From Actinomycetes bacterium (GTDB lineage Bacteria > Actinomycetota > Actinomycetes > Actinomycetales > Microbacteriaceae), in assembly GCA_023428065.1 (NCBI GenBank), contig JAEYZI010000036.1:1-30271 (forward strand): DNA of 30,271 nucleotides, in the 5' to 3' direction. Of this stretch, positions 14,289-21,981 are shown one piece after another. Every line of letters begins with the position of its first letter. Within the stretch, counting starts at the first letter, position 1. A program made the position numbers and the translations under genes. A model generated the notes under the pieces. It ran no database searches. It saw nothing but the letters and a program-made list of their open reading frames with translations, and was not told the DNA's origin.

Positions 14289-15047
14289 TCACGTCGCGAG
14301 GGGGCGTGCCGCGAGCCACGCGGCCCCCAGGATGCCGGCGTTGTTGCGCAGTACGGCCGGCACGATCAGGGTCTCGAGCTCGAGGAGCGGCAGGAACTCC
14401 TCGTGGTGCTTCGACACTCCGCCGCCGACGATGAAGAGCTCGGGCGAGAAGAGGAACTCGACGTGCGAGTAGAAGCGCTGCAGGCGCGCCGTCCACGCCT
14501 CCCAGTCGAGGTCCTCGCGCTCCTTCGCCGCGTAGGAGGCGCGCGACTCGGCGTCCGCGCCGTCGATCTCGAGGTGCCCGAGCTCGGTGTTGGGCACGAG
14601 CACGCCGTCGTAGAGGAACGCGCTTCCGATGCCCGTCCCGAGTGTCGTCATGATGACGAGTCCGTCGGTGCCCGCAGCGGCGCCGAAGCGCATCTCGGCG
14701 ACGCCGGCGGCATCCGCGTCGTTCACGAAGTGGATGTCGCGGCCGAGCGCGCGCTCGAAGAGCGCCTCGGCCTCGAGGCCGATCCAGCGCTTCGAGACGT
14801 TCGCCGCCGACATGGTGCGCCCGCGACGCACGATCGCGGGGAAGCATACGCCCACCGGCACGCCGTCGGCGGGGGCGCCGAAGCCGCCGACGAGCTCGAC
14901 CACCGCGTCGAGCACCGCCTCGGGCTCGCCGCCGTCGGGCGTCGGCACCTTCACGCGGTCGCTCGCGAGCTCGCCCGAGCCCACGTCGACGAGGGCGCCC
15001 TTGATGCCCGTCCCTCCGATGTCGATTCCGACGGCGAGAGTGCTCAT
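14289..15047 (-). CDS. ppgK: polyphosphate glucokinase (ROK family)
   Basis: PpgK phosphorylates glucose to glucose 6-phosphate using inorganic polyphosphate, and often also ATP. The 252-residue protein has the phosphate-binding GIDIGGTGIKGA at residues 7-18, the NDADAAG segment near 109-115 that includes the expected catalytic Asp110, LGTGIGSA at 136-143, and ELGHLEIDG at 155-163, typical of actinobacterial PpgK. The compact length also favours PpgK over other ROK kinases. The ATG follows a strong GGAGG. The gene starts 22 bases after map on the same strand, so the two are probably transcribed together. Confidence 0.93.
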   Translation of the reverse strand: MSTLAVGIDIGGTGIKGALVDVGSGELASDRVKVPTPDGGEPEAVLDAVVELVGGFGAPADGVPVGVCFPAIVRRGRTMSAANVSKRWIGLEAEALFERALGRDIHFVNDADAAGVAEMRFGAAAGTDGLVIMTTLGTGIGSAFLYDGVLVPNTELGHLEIDGADAESRASYAAKEREDLDWEAWTARLQRFYSHVEFLFSPELFIVGGGVSKHHEEFLPLLELETLIVPAVLRNNAGILGAAWLAARPLAT

Positions 15048-15069
15048 GGGGTCCTCCGGTTCGGTGCGC

Positions 15070-15954
15070 TCAGGGCAGGGTCAGGATGTCGGCGCCCGTC
15101 TCGGTCACCACGAGGGTGTGCTCGAACTGGGCGGTGATGCTGCGGTCGCGCGTGACGATCGTCCACTCGTCGGGCCACTCGTCCCACTCGATCGTGCCGG
15201 GCGCGTCCGGGGTGCCCATCGTCAGCATGGGCTCGATCGTGAAGACCATGCCGACCTCCATGACGGTGTCGTAGCGCGGCGCAGCGTCGTAGTGCGGCAC
15301 GATGAGGCCGGTGTGGAAGGCGCGCCCGACGCCGTGCCCCGTGTAGTCGCGCACGACGCCGTACCCGAAGCGCCGCGCGTAGCTCTCGATGGCGCGCCCG
15401 ATGACGTTGATCTCGCGCCCCGGCGCGACGGCCTTGATGCCCCGAGCGAGGGCCTCCCGGGTGCGGTCGACGAGCTCCCGCACCTCGGGTGCTACCTCGC
15501 CCACGAGGAAGGTCGCGTTGAGGTCGCCGTGCATCCCGTCGTGGTACGCCGTGATGTCGATGTTGACGATGTCGCCGTCCTCCAAGACCGTGTCGTCGGG
15601 GATGCCGTGGCAGATCACCTCGTTGACGGAGGTGCACGACGACTTGGGGAAGCCCCGATAGCCGAGCGTCGAGGGGTAGGCGTCGTTCGCGACGAGGTAG
15701 TCGTGCGCGATCGCGTCGAGCTCCTCGGTCGTCACGCCGGGTCGGATGGCGGCCCCGACCGCCTCGACGGCGCGCGCGGCGATGCGGCCGCTCGCGCGGA
15801 TCCGCTCGATCTCGCTCGGCGTGTACACGTCCGAGCCCGTGAAAGGACGCGGGCCCGGCCGACCGACGTACTCGGGGCGGGGGATGGAGGCGGGGACGGG
15901 ACGCAGCGGGGAGACGCGGCCCGCGACGAGGTGACCGGCGGCGTCGCGAGGCAT
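15070..15954 (-). CDS. map: methionine aminopeptidase, type Ic
   Basis: The enzyme removes the initiator methionine from new proteins. All five metal ligands of the pita-bread fold are visible: Asp133, Asp144, His207 (TGHGVG), Glu241 (EPML) and Glu278 (FEHT), with substrate-site His116 in CHGIPD. The 294 residues include an N-terminal extension of about 40 residues with Pro-rich PRPEYVG, the feature of type Ic enzymes such as the second MetAP of M. tuberculosis. The ATG at 15952-15954 has TAGTCT seven bases upstream and no ribosome binding site; the frame continues upstream without recognisable sequence. Divergent from the 56-residue gene. Confidence 0.96.
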   Translation of the reverse strand: MPRDAAGHLVAGRVSPLRPVPASIPRPEYVGRPGPRPFTGSDVYTPSEIERIRASGRIAARAVEAVGAAIRPGVTTEELDAIAHDYLVANDAYPSTLGYRGFPKSSCTSVNEVICHGIPDDTVLEDGDIVNIDITAYHDGMHGDLNATFLVGEVAPEVRELVDRTREALARGIKAVAPGREINVIGRAIESYARRFGYGVVRDYTGHGVGRAFHTGLIVPHYDAAPRYDTVMEVGMVFTIEPMLTMGTPDAPGTIEWDEWPDEWTIVTRDRSITAQFEHTLVVTETGADILTLP

Positions 15955-15961
15955 AGGGTCA

Positions 15962-15967
15962 AGACTA
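15962..15967 (-). promoter_or_regulatory. predicted -10 element of map (leaderless)
   Basis: On the minus strand TAGTCT is seven bases before the map ATG; the spacer TGACCCT lacks a Shine-Dalgarno sequence. Confidence 0.55.
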
Positions 15968-15986
15968 CCGAGGGGAAGGTGACGAC

Positions 15987-16157
15987 ATGAGCGAGTGGTG
16001 GTACAACCACAAGACCGGTCAGGTCGAGGAGGGGCCGCAGTCGCTCGGCTCCGATCGGGATGGCCCCTTCGCCACCCGCGAGGAGGCCGAGAGGGCGCCC
16101 GAGATCGCGGCGGAGCGCGCACGGCGGTGGGCCGCCGAGGAGGACGCCGAGCGCTGA
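15987..16157 (+). CDS. small conserved protein of unknown function, 56 residues
   Basis: The protein starts MSEWWYNHKTGQVEEGPQS and ends in a charged helix rich in Ala, Glu and Arg. The N-terminal pattern (WWYN, TG, VEEG, then GPFATREEAERA) matches a family of very short hypothetical proteins that I recall from Microbacteriaceae and related actinobacteria, which resemble half of a SPOR repeat. No function is known. The ATG follows AAGG by 7 bases. It diverges from map, with 32 bases between the start codons, and faces the GNAT gene with 13 bases between stops. Codon use agrees with a real gene. Confidence 0.75.
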   Translation: MSEWWYNHKTGQVEEGPQSLGSDRDGPFATREEAERAPEIAAERARRWAAEEDAER

Positions 16158-16170
16158 CGTGCGGGCCGGG

Positions 16171-16782
16171 TCACAGAGCCCGGTCGGCCGACGCCGTCCA
16201 CTCTCGCGCGAGCACCGCGTAGTCGAGCTCGTCGCCCCAGCGGCCCTTGTACCACTCGTTCTCGACGAGACGGGCCTCGAGGCGCATCCCGACCCGCTCG
16301 GCGAGGCGCGCCGAGGCGGTGTTCTCGGCGTCGATGCGCGCCACGACGCGCCGCAGGCCGTAGAGCCCGAACGCCGCGTCGAGGAGGGTGCGCACGGCCT
16401 CGGTCGCGTAGCCGCGCCCGGACACGTCGGGGCGGATGACCCACCCGATCTCGGCCGTGCCGTGCACGAGGTCCGCGTGGAAGAGCACGAGGTCGCCGAT
16501 GAGGTCGCCCTCCTCGCGGCGCACGATCGCCACGGGGATCCCGGCGTCCTCGCCCTCGAGGCTCGTCGTGCCGAGGAGGCGCCCCATCCGCGCCCGGATG
16601 TCGTCGACCGTCTGCGGCGCGAAGGGCAGGTAGCGGCACACCTCGGGATCGCCGCGATAGACCGCCATGGCCTCGAAGTCGGACTCGACGACGGGACGCA
16701 GCTCGAGACGAGCGCTTGCGAGGCGCAACTCAGCGGGCCCCGGCGGCAAGACGAAGGGCGACGGCGCAGTGGGGTCGATCAT
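16171..16782 (-). CDS. GNAT-family N-acetyltransferase (RimJ/RimL-like)
   Basis: A 203-residue acetyltransferase. The acetyl-CoA-binding motif A is seen as IGWVIRPDVSGRGYATEAV, with the RGYATEA pyrophosphate loop, followed by ENTASARLAERVGM, usual for the RimJ/RimL subfamily. The substrate may be a protein N-terminus, an antibiotic or a small amine; the sequence does not decide. The ATG overlaps the stop of the DUF72 gene (ATGA) and lacks a clear ribosome binding site, so translation is probably coupled. It closes the panB-DUF72-GNAT series on the minus strand. Confidence 0.88.
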   Translation of the reverse strand: MIDPTAPSPFVLPPGPAELRLASARLELRPVVESDFEAMAVYRGDPEVCRYLPFAPQTVDDIRARMGRLLGTTSLEGEDAGIPVAIVRREEGDLIGDLVLFHADLVHGTAEIGWVIRPDVSGRGYATEAVRTLLDAAFGLYGLRRVVARIDAENTASARLAERVGMRLEARLVENEWYKGRWGDELDYAVLAREWTASADRAL

Positions 16783-17594
16783 CGGGCCAATCGTGCCAGA
16801 AGAGCCATCGCGTCGACGGGAGCACGCACCTTCTGGTCGTTGTCGAAGTAGACGTACACGTCGCGATCGTGGTCGAGGTGGTCGCGCGTCCACTCCTCCC
16901 ACTCGTCGAGGCCCGCCTCGTCGTAGCCCGAGGTGTAGAGCTCCTTGTCGCCGTGGAGCCGGGCATAGGCGAAGTCCGCCGTCACCCAGTCGAGCCGGGG
17001 CCAGCGCCCCGCCGAGTCGCCGAGCACGACCGCGACGCCTGCGGCGACCGCCTGATCCGCGAACTCCTGGTCGTCGAAGCTGTGCGCTCGCGGTTCGAGG
17101 GCGTGGCGCAGGGGGCGCACCTCGTCGATCTCGAGCAGCTCCTTGCCGTGCATCCGCTCGCCGCGGCGGCGCGCGATCTCGAGGGCAGCGCCCGTGTCGT
17201 GGGGGAGCAGGGCGAAGAAGCTGCCGATCAGCTCGGGGTCGTAGTCGAGGTTCGGCGGAAGCTGCCAGAGGATCGGGCCGAGCTTGGGTCCGAGCCCGAG
17301 CAGCCCGGAGGCGAGGAAGTTCGCGAGCGGCTCCGCGATATCGTCGAGCCGCTTGATGTGGGTGATGAAGCGCGGCGCCTTGACCGAGAAGAGGAAGTCG
17401 TCGGGCGTCTCCTCACGCCACTTGCGCCAGCTCGCGGGTTTCTGCAGGGAGTAGAACGAGCCGTTGAGCTCGATCGACGTGAGGCGCTCGGCCGCATAGG
17501 CGAGCTCGTCGGCCTGTCGGAGGCCCTTCGGGTAGAAGACGCCCCGCCACGGCGCGTAGGTCCACCCGGAGATGCCCACGCGCGCGACGGCCAT
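16779..17594 (-). CDS. DUF72 (YecE-like) protein
   Basis: A 271-residue TIM-barrel-type protein of the DUF72/YecE family, function unknown. Typical segments are VGISGWTYAPWRGVFYP at the N-terminus, SIELNGSFYSLQ, FSVKAPRFITHIKRL near residues 70-83, GPILWQLPPN and the C-terminal DVYVYFDND. All are close to the family pattern and length is normal. The ATG is 3 bases after the panB stop with no ribosome binding site, and the stop overlaps the GNAT start, so the gene is very likely part of one operon with both. The link to pantothenate synthesis may be only positional. Confidence 0.92.
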   Translation of the reverse strand: MAVARVGISGWTYAPWRGVFYPKGLRQADELAYAAERLTSIELNGSFYSLQKPASWRKWREETPDDFLFSVKAPRFITHIKRLDDIAEPLANFLASGLLGLGPKLGPILWQLPPNLDYDPELIGSFFALLPHDTGAALEIARRRGERMHGKELLEIDEVRPLRHALEPRAHSFDDQEFADQAVAAGVAVVLGDSAGRWPRLDWVTADFAYARLHGDKELYTSGYDEAGLDEWEEWTRDHLDHDRDVYVYFDNDQKVRAPVDAMALLARLAR

Positions 17595-17597
17595 GGT

Positions 17598-18413
17598 TCA
17601 GTCGTCGTAGGAGTGCTCGGGGCCGGGGTACGCGCCCGACGCGACGTCGGCCGTCCAGGTCTTCGCGGCGTCCGTGAGCACCTCGGCGAGGTTCGCGTAC
17701 TGCTTGACGAACTTCGGGATGCGTCCCGTCGTGAGGCCCGCCCAGTCCGTCCAGACCAGGAGCTGGCCGTCGGTGTGCGGCCCCGCGCCGACCGAGATCG
17801 TGGGGATGCGGAGCTCCTCGGTCACGCGACGCGCGGCATCCGCGGGCACCATCTCGAGAACGACCGCGAAGGCGCCCGCCTGCTCGACCGCCTTCGCGTC
17901 GGCGAGGAGCTGCTCGACCTGCTCCCCGCGCCCCTGGATGACGTGACCGCCGAGCTGGTGCTCGCTCTGCGGGGTGAAGCCGATGTGCGCCATGACGGGG
18001 ATGCCGGCCGAGACGATGCGTCGGATCTGCTCGGCCGAGCGCACGCCGCCCTCGAGCTTGACCGCGTGGGCGCCGGTCTCCTTCATGAAGCGGAAGGCCG
18101 TGTGCAGGGCCTCGTCGGGCCCCGTCTCGTACGAGCCGAACGGCATGTCGGCGACGACGAAGGCGCGCTTGACGGCCCCCGCGACTGCTCGGGTGAGGGG
18201 GATGAGCTGGTCGATCGTGACGGGGAGCGTCGTGTCGTACCCGAAGACGTTGTTGCCCGCGGAGTCGCCCACGAGGAGGAAGTCGATGCCCGCCTTGTCG
18301 AAGATCGCGGCGGTCAGCTGGTCGTAGCTCGTGAGGCCCGTGATCTTGATGCCGTTGGCCTTGGCGTTCTGGAAATGCCGGGTGCGGACTTTCTTGACGA
18401 CCTCGTCTGCCAT
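17598..18413 (-). CDS. panB: 3-methyl-2-oxobutanoate hydroxymethyltransferase
   Basis: PanB transfers a hydroxymethyl group from 5,10-methylenetetrahydrofolate to 2-oxoisovalerate, giving ketopantoate, the first committed step to pantothenate and CoA. The 271 residues show FLLVGDSAGNNVFGYDTT with metal ligand Asp50, VVADMPFGSY, KLEGG near 118-122, PVMAHIGFTPQS and LEMVPAD, all family hallmarks. The usual start LTSYDQLTA is intact. No other pantothenate gene is in the window. The ATG is preceded by TAGACT at six bases and no ribosome binding site, so the mRNA is probably leaderless. DUF72 and GNAT genes follow directly. Confidence 0.96.
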   Translation of the reverse strand: MADEVVKKVRTRHFQNAKANGIKITGLTSYDQLTAAIFDKAGIDFLLVGDSAGNNVFGYDTTLPVTIDQLIPLTRAVAGAVKRAFVVADMPFGSYETGPDEALHTAFRFMKETGAHAVKLEGGVRSAEQIRRIVSAGIPVMAHIGFTPQSEHQLGGHVIQGRGEQVEQLLADAKAVEQAGAFAVVLEMVPADAARRVTEELRIPTISVGAGPHTDGQLLVWTDWAGLTTGRIPKFVKQYANLAEVLTDAAKTWTADVASGAYPGPEHSYDD

Positions 18414-18419
18414 TCGGCC

Positions 18420-18425
18420 AGTCTA
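18420..18425 (-). promoter_or_regulatory. predicted -10 element of panB, overlapping the upstream stop
   Basis: On the minus strand TAGACT begins with the TAG stop of the YhhN gene and is six bases before the panB ATG. The same arrangement occurs at nif3. Confidence 0.55.
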
Positions 18426-19109
18426 GGCCGGGCGCGCCGCGTCCTCGGGACGCAGGGAGCGCGGTCCGCGCGGCACGGCCGTGCGCAGCACTCCCACCAC
18501 GATGCAGAACTGCGCGGCGAGGTACGCACCCATGATGAGGGTGTCCTCCGGGCGCGACTGGAACAGGGGCGTGAACAGGCGGAACGCGAGCAGGGAGTCG
18601 CTCGCGACGAACAGCGCGCCCCCGATCGTCGTGAGCGCGTTGCCCCGCGTCGCGGAGGCCGCCATCACGGCGAGCGCGGCGCCGTAGAGGGCGACGATGA
18701 GCAGCTCGTCGCCGAGATACGGCCACAGGGCGAGGAGCAGCCCCGCGAACCAGGGGATGAGGCCGACCGACCACAACGACGGACGTCGTCGGAATGCCAC
18801 GTGGAACATGACGACGTAGAGGAGGTGCGCGCAGAGGAAGAAGACGAGGCCGAGTTCGAAGAAGGCGAGCGTCATGTCGCCGAGCCACGAGAGCGTGAGG
18901 GCGGCGACGAGCGACGCGAGCACGGCGGGGCGGAGGGCGAGCCGCCCGATCGTGAGGACGGCGAGGACGCCGAGCAGGAGAGCGGGGACGGCGAGGCCCT
19001 TCGTCGCCCGATCGAGCTCGACGAGCCCCGCGAGCTTCACCGCGAGGTGGAACCCCGATACGGCCAGGAACGGTGCGAACGCTCCCAGCAGCAGCGGGAC
19101 TCTCGGCAT
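18423..19109 (-). CDS. YhhN/TMEM86-family membrane protein (lysoplasmalogenase-like)
   Basis: A 228-residue membrane protein with about eight hydrophobic helices. The conserved family motifs are LSWLGDMTLAF near residue 73 and GALFVASDSLLAF near residue 163, whose acidic residues are proposed to be catalytic. Eukaryotic and some bacterial members hydrolyse the vinyl-ether bond of lysoplasmalogens. Whether this bacterium has plasmalogens is unknown, so the activity is uncertain. The ATG is one base after the gdhA stop on the same strand, which suggests co-transcription. Its TAG stop is shared with the panB promoter hexamer. Confidence 0.83.
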   Translation of the reverse strand: MPRVPLLLGAFAPFLAVSGFHLAVKLAGLVELDRATKGLAVPALLLGVLAVLTIGRLALRPAVLASLVAALTLSWLGDMTLAFFELGLVFFLCAHLLYVVMFHVAFRRRPSLWSVGLIPWFAGLLLALWPYLGDELLIVALYGAALAVMAASATRGNALTTIGGALFVASDSLLAFRLFTPLFQSRPEDTLIMGAYLAAQFCIVVGVLRTAVPRGPRSLRPEDAARPA

Positions 19110-19110
19110 C

Positions 19111-20460
19111 TCAGATCAACCCCTGGGCGAGCATCGCATCGGCGACCCGGACGAAGCCGGCGGCATTGGCACCGAGCACGTAGTCGCCGGGGCGGCCGTA
19201 GCGCTCGGAGGCAGCATATGCGGCGTCGTGCACGTCGCGCATGATGGCGCGCAGGCGAGCCTCACTGTCCTCGAAGCCCCAGTGCTGGCGCGAGGCGTTC
19301 TGGCTCATCTCGAGTGCGGAGGTCGCGACACCGCCCGCGTTGGCCGCCTTGCCGGGGGCGAAGAGCACGCCGGCCTCCTGGAACGCGTCGATCGCCTCGG
19401 GGGTGCTCGGCATGTTGGCGCCCTCGCTCACGGCGACCACGCCACCGCGGATGAGGGCCGCCGCGTCGTCGCCGTCGAGCTCGTTCTGGGTCGCCGAGGG
19501 GATCGCGAAATCGCCCGGCACCTCCCAGACGCGTCGCCCCGGCACGAAACGCGCCGAGGGGCGCCGCTCGGCGTACTCGGAGATGCGCGCGCGCTCGACC
19601 TCCTTGAGCTGCTTGAGCAGCTCGAGGTCGATGCCCGCCTCGTCGACGACGTAGCCCGTGGAGTCGGATGCCGTGATGGCCCGCGCGCCGAGCTGCGCGA
19701 GCTTCTCGATCGCGTAGATCGCGACGTTGCCCGATCCGGAGACGATCGCGGTGCGACCCTCGATGCCCTCGCCGCGGCGGGCGAGCATCTCCTCGAGGAA
19801 GAACACGGCGCCGTAGCCCGTGGCCTCCGTGCGCACCTCGGCACCGCCCCACTGCACGCCCTTGCCGGTGAACATGCCCGACTCGTGACGGTTGGTGATC
19901 TTGCGGTACTGGCCGAAGAGGTAGCCGATCTCTCGCGCGCCGACCCCGATGTCGCCCGCGGGCACGTCCGTGTGCTCGCCCAGGTGGCGGTACAGCTCGG
20001 TCATGAAGCTCTGCGAGAAGCGCTCGATCTCGCGGTCGCTGCGGCCGTGCGGGTCGAAGTCGCTGCCGCCCTTGGCGCCGCCGATTCCCTGCCCCGTGAG
20101 GGCGTTCTTGAGGATCTGCTCGAACCCGAGGAACTTGATGATGCCCAGGTTGACGCTCGGGTGGAAGCGCAGACCGCCCTTGTACGGGCCGAGCGCGGAG
20201 TTGAACTGCACGCGGAATCCGCGATTCACCTGAACGCTGCCGGAGTCGTCGACCCACGGCACCCGGAACATGATCTGGCGCTCGGGCTCGACGAGCCGCT
20301 CGAGGATGCCGGCCTCGACGTACTCGGGATGGTGCTCGAGCACGGGCGCGACGCTCGCGAGCACCTCATGCAGTGCCTGGTGGAACTCGGGTTCGCCGGC
20401 GTTGCGGGCGACGGCGGTGCGGTAGACGTTGTCGAGGTACGGCTGGAGCGGGAGGTGCAC
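19111..20460 (-). CDS. gdhA: NADP-type glutamate dehydrogenase
   Basis: GdhA makes glutamate from 2-oxoglutarate and ammonium with NADPH. With the GTG at 20458-20460 the protein is 449 residues, the usual size of the hexameric NADP enzyme. Substrate-site motifs are PYKGGLRFH (92-100) and GGAKGGSDFDP (127-137, with catalytic-region Lys130), and the nucleotide loop is VSGSGNVA. The start is chosen because homologues begin near LQPYLDNVYRTAVARN; an ATG at 20543-20545 would add 28 unconserved residues and overlaps a likely -10 element. The ribosome binding site (AGAGAAAG) is weak and distant, so the start is less certain than the gene. Divergent from the GlnA2-type gene. Confidence 0.94.
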   Translation of the reverse strand: MHLPLQPYLDNVYRTAVARNAGEPEFHQALHEVLASVAPVLEHHPEYVEAGILERLVEPERQIMFRVPWVDDSGSVQVNRGFRVQFNSALGPYKGGLRFHPSVNLGIIKFLGFEQILKNALTGQGIGGAKGGSDFDPHGRSDREIERFSQSFMTELYRHLGEHTDVPAGDIGVGAREIGYLFGQYRKITNRHESGMFTGKGVQWGGAEVRTEATGYGAVFFLEEMLARRGEGIEGRTAIVSGSGNVAIYAIEKLAQLGARAITASDSTGYVVDEAGIDLELLKQLKEVERARISEYAERRPSARFVPGRRVWEVPGDFAIPSATQNELDGDDAAALIRGGVVAVSEGANMPSTPEAIDAFQEAGVLFAPGKAANAGGVATSALEMSQNASRQHWGFEDSEARLRAIMRDVHDAAYAASERYGRPGDYVLGANAAGFVRVADAMLAQGLI

Positions 20461-20643
20461 GGGGGATGGAGCTTTCTCTGCCGGGGCGGGATGGTGCGCG
20501 CGGGCGCGGACGGGGGACGCACGGACACGGCGCGCCAGGGGCATCGTAGCGGGGTGGACGATGTGTGACGTCGGGTGCCCGTCCGGGACGGGGCTTGACG
20601 CTAGCCTAGGACGTGCGCGCGGTGCGCCGAGGAAGGGACCCGG
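20461..20643. promoter_or_regulatory. divergent promoter region between gdhA and the GlnA2-type gene
   Basis: The 183-base gap holds TACGAT on the minus strand (20543-20548), a possible -10 for gdhA, and TAGCCT on the plus strand (20602-20607), a possible -10 for the GlnA2-type gene with a leader of about 30 bases. The -35 regions are weak. I looked for a GlnR-type box (GTNAC-n6-GNAAC) and saw none here. Confidence 0.4.
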
Positions 20644-21981
20644 ATGGACAAGCAGCGAGACTTCGTTCTGCGCACGATCGAGGAGCGCGGCGTGAAGTTC
20701 GTGCGACTGTGGTTCACGGATGTCGTGGGCACCCTCAAGTCCGTCGCCCTCGCTCCTGCCGAGGTCGAGGGGGCGTTCACCGAGGGCGTCGGCATCGACG
20801 GTTCGGCGATCGAGGGGCTCACCCGCGCGTTCGAGGCGGACGTGCTCGCCCACCCGGATCCCACGACGTTCCAGATCCTCCCGTGGCGCGGCGAGGTCGA
20901 CCCGACCGCCCGCATGTTCTGCGACATCACGACGCCCGACGGGCAGCCCGCCGTGGCCGACCCGCGCAACGTCCTGAAGCGCGCTCTCGCGAAGGCGGCC
21001 GACCGGGGCTTCACGTTCTACACCCACCCCGAGATCGAGTTCTACCTGCTGAAGTCGAGCAAGCTGAAGAACGGCCGACCGGTGCCCGTCGACTCCGCCG
21101 GCTACTTCGACAACGTGCCCGGCGGCACGGCACACGACTTCCGGCGCCGCAGCGTGCGGATGCTCGAGGACCTCGGCATCTCGGTGGAGTTCAGCCACCA
21201 CGAGGCGGGCCCGGGCCAGAACGAGATCGATCTGCGCTACGCCGACGCGCTCACGACCGCGGACAACATCATGACCTTCCGCACGGTCATCAAGGAGGTC
21301 GCGATCGAGCAGGGCGTCTACGCGACGTTCATGCCGAAGCCGTTCTCCGAGCACCCCGGCTCGGGCATGCACACCCACGTGTCGCTCTTCGAGGGCGACG
21401 CGAACGCGTTCTTCGACGCGGGCGGCCAGTACCAGCTCTCCAAGATCGGCCGGCAGTTCGTGGCGGGCCTCCTGCACCACGCCCCCGAGATCACGGCGGT
21501 GACGAACCAGTTCGTCAACTCCTACAAGCGCCTGTGGGGCGGTGACGAGGCTCCGAGCTACGTCACGTGGGGCCACAACAACCGCTCCGCGCTCGTGCGT
21601 GTGCCGCTCTACAAGCCGGGCAAGGGCCAGAGCGCTCGCGTCGAGTACCGCGGAATCGACTCGGCGGCGAACCCCTACCTCGCCTTCTCGCTCCTGCTCG
21701 CCGCCGGTCTCAAGGGCATCGAGGAGGGCTACGAGCTCCCGCCCGAGGCCGACACCGACGTCTTCAACATGTCGAGCGCCGAGCGCCGGGCGCTCGGCTA
21801 CCAGGCGCTCCCGTCGAGCCTCGACCGCGCCCTGCTCATCATGGAGGAGTCGGAGCTCGTCGCCGAGACCCTCGGGGAGCAGGTCTTCAACTACGTGCTG
21901 CTCAACAAGCGTCGGGAGTGGTCGGGGTACCGGGCGCAGGTCACGCCCTTCGAGTTGGAAGCGAACCTGGAGGCGCTCTGA
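20644..21981 (+). CDS. glnA2: glutamine synthetase-like protein, GlnA2 type
   Basis: A 445-residue type I glutamine synthetase fold. Active-site segments include EIEFYLLK, HHEAGPGQNEID, GSGMHTHVSL, NSYKRL and the ARVEYRGID region. It lacks the adenylylated tyrosine: the loop reads DVFNMSSAE where GlnA has LYELPPEE, so GlnE should not control it. The neighbouring glnE matches glnA2-glnE order in Mycobacterium. In Streptomyces, proteins of this group join glutamate to polyamines, so the true substrate may not be ammonium. The ATG has GAGGAAGG at good distance. Its end overlaps the proposed glnE start. Confidence 0.88.
   Translation: MDKQRDFVLRTIEERGVKFVRLWFTDVVGTLKSVALAPAEVEGAFTEGVGIDGSAIEGLTRAFEADVLAHPDPTTFQILPWRGEVDPTARMFCDITTPDGQPAVADPRNVLKRALAKAADRGFTFYTHPEIEFYLLKSSKLKNGRPVPVDSAGYFDNVPGGTAHDFRRRSVRMLEDLGISVEFSHHEAGPGQNEIDLRYADALTTADNIMTFRTVIKEVAIEQGVYATFMPKPFSEHPGSGMHTHVSLFEGDANAFFDAGGQYQLSKIGRQFVAGLLHHAPEITAVTNQFVNSYKRLWGGDEAPSYVTWGHNNRSALVRVPLYKPGKGQSARVEYRGIDSAANPYLAFSLLLAAGLKGIEEGYELPPEADTDVFNMSSAERRALGYQALPSSLDRALLIMEESELVAETLGEQVFNYVLLNKRREWSGYRAQVTPFELEANLEAL

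Noticed and set aside
20461..20643. A GlnR box controlling gdhA and the GlnA2-type gene
   Set aside because: GTGAC occurs near 20565, but the second half-site at six bases does not fit GNAAC on either strand.
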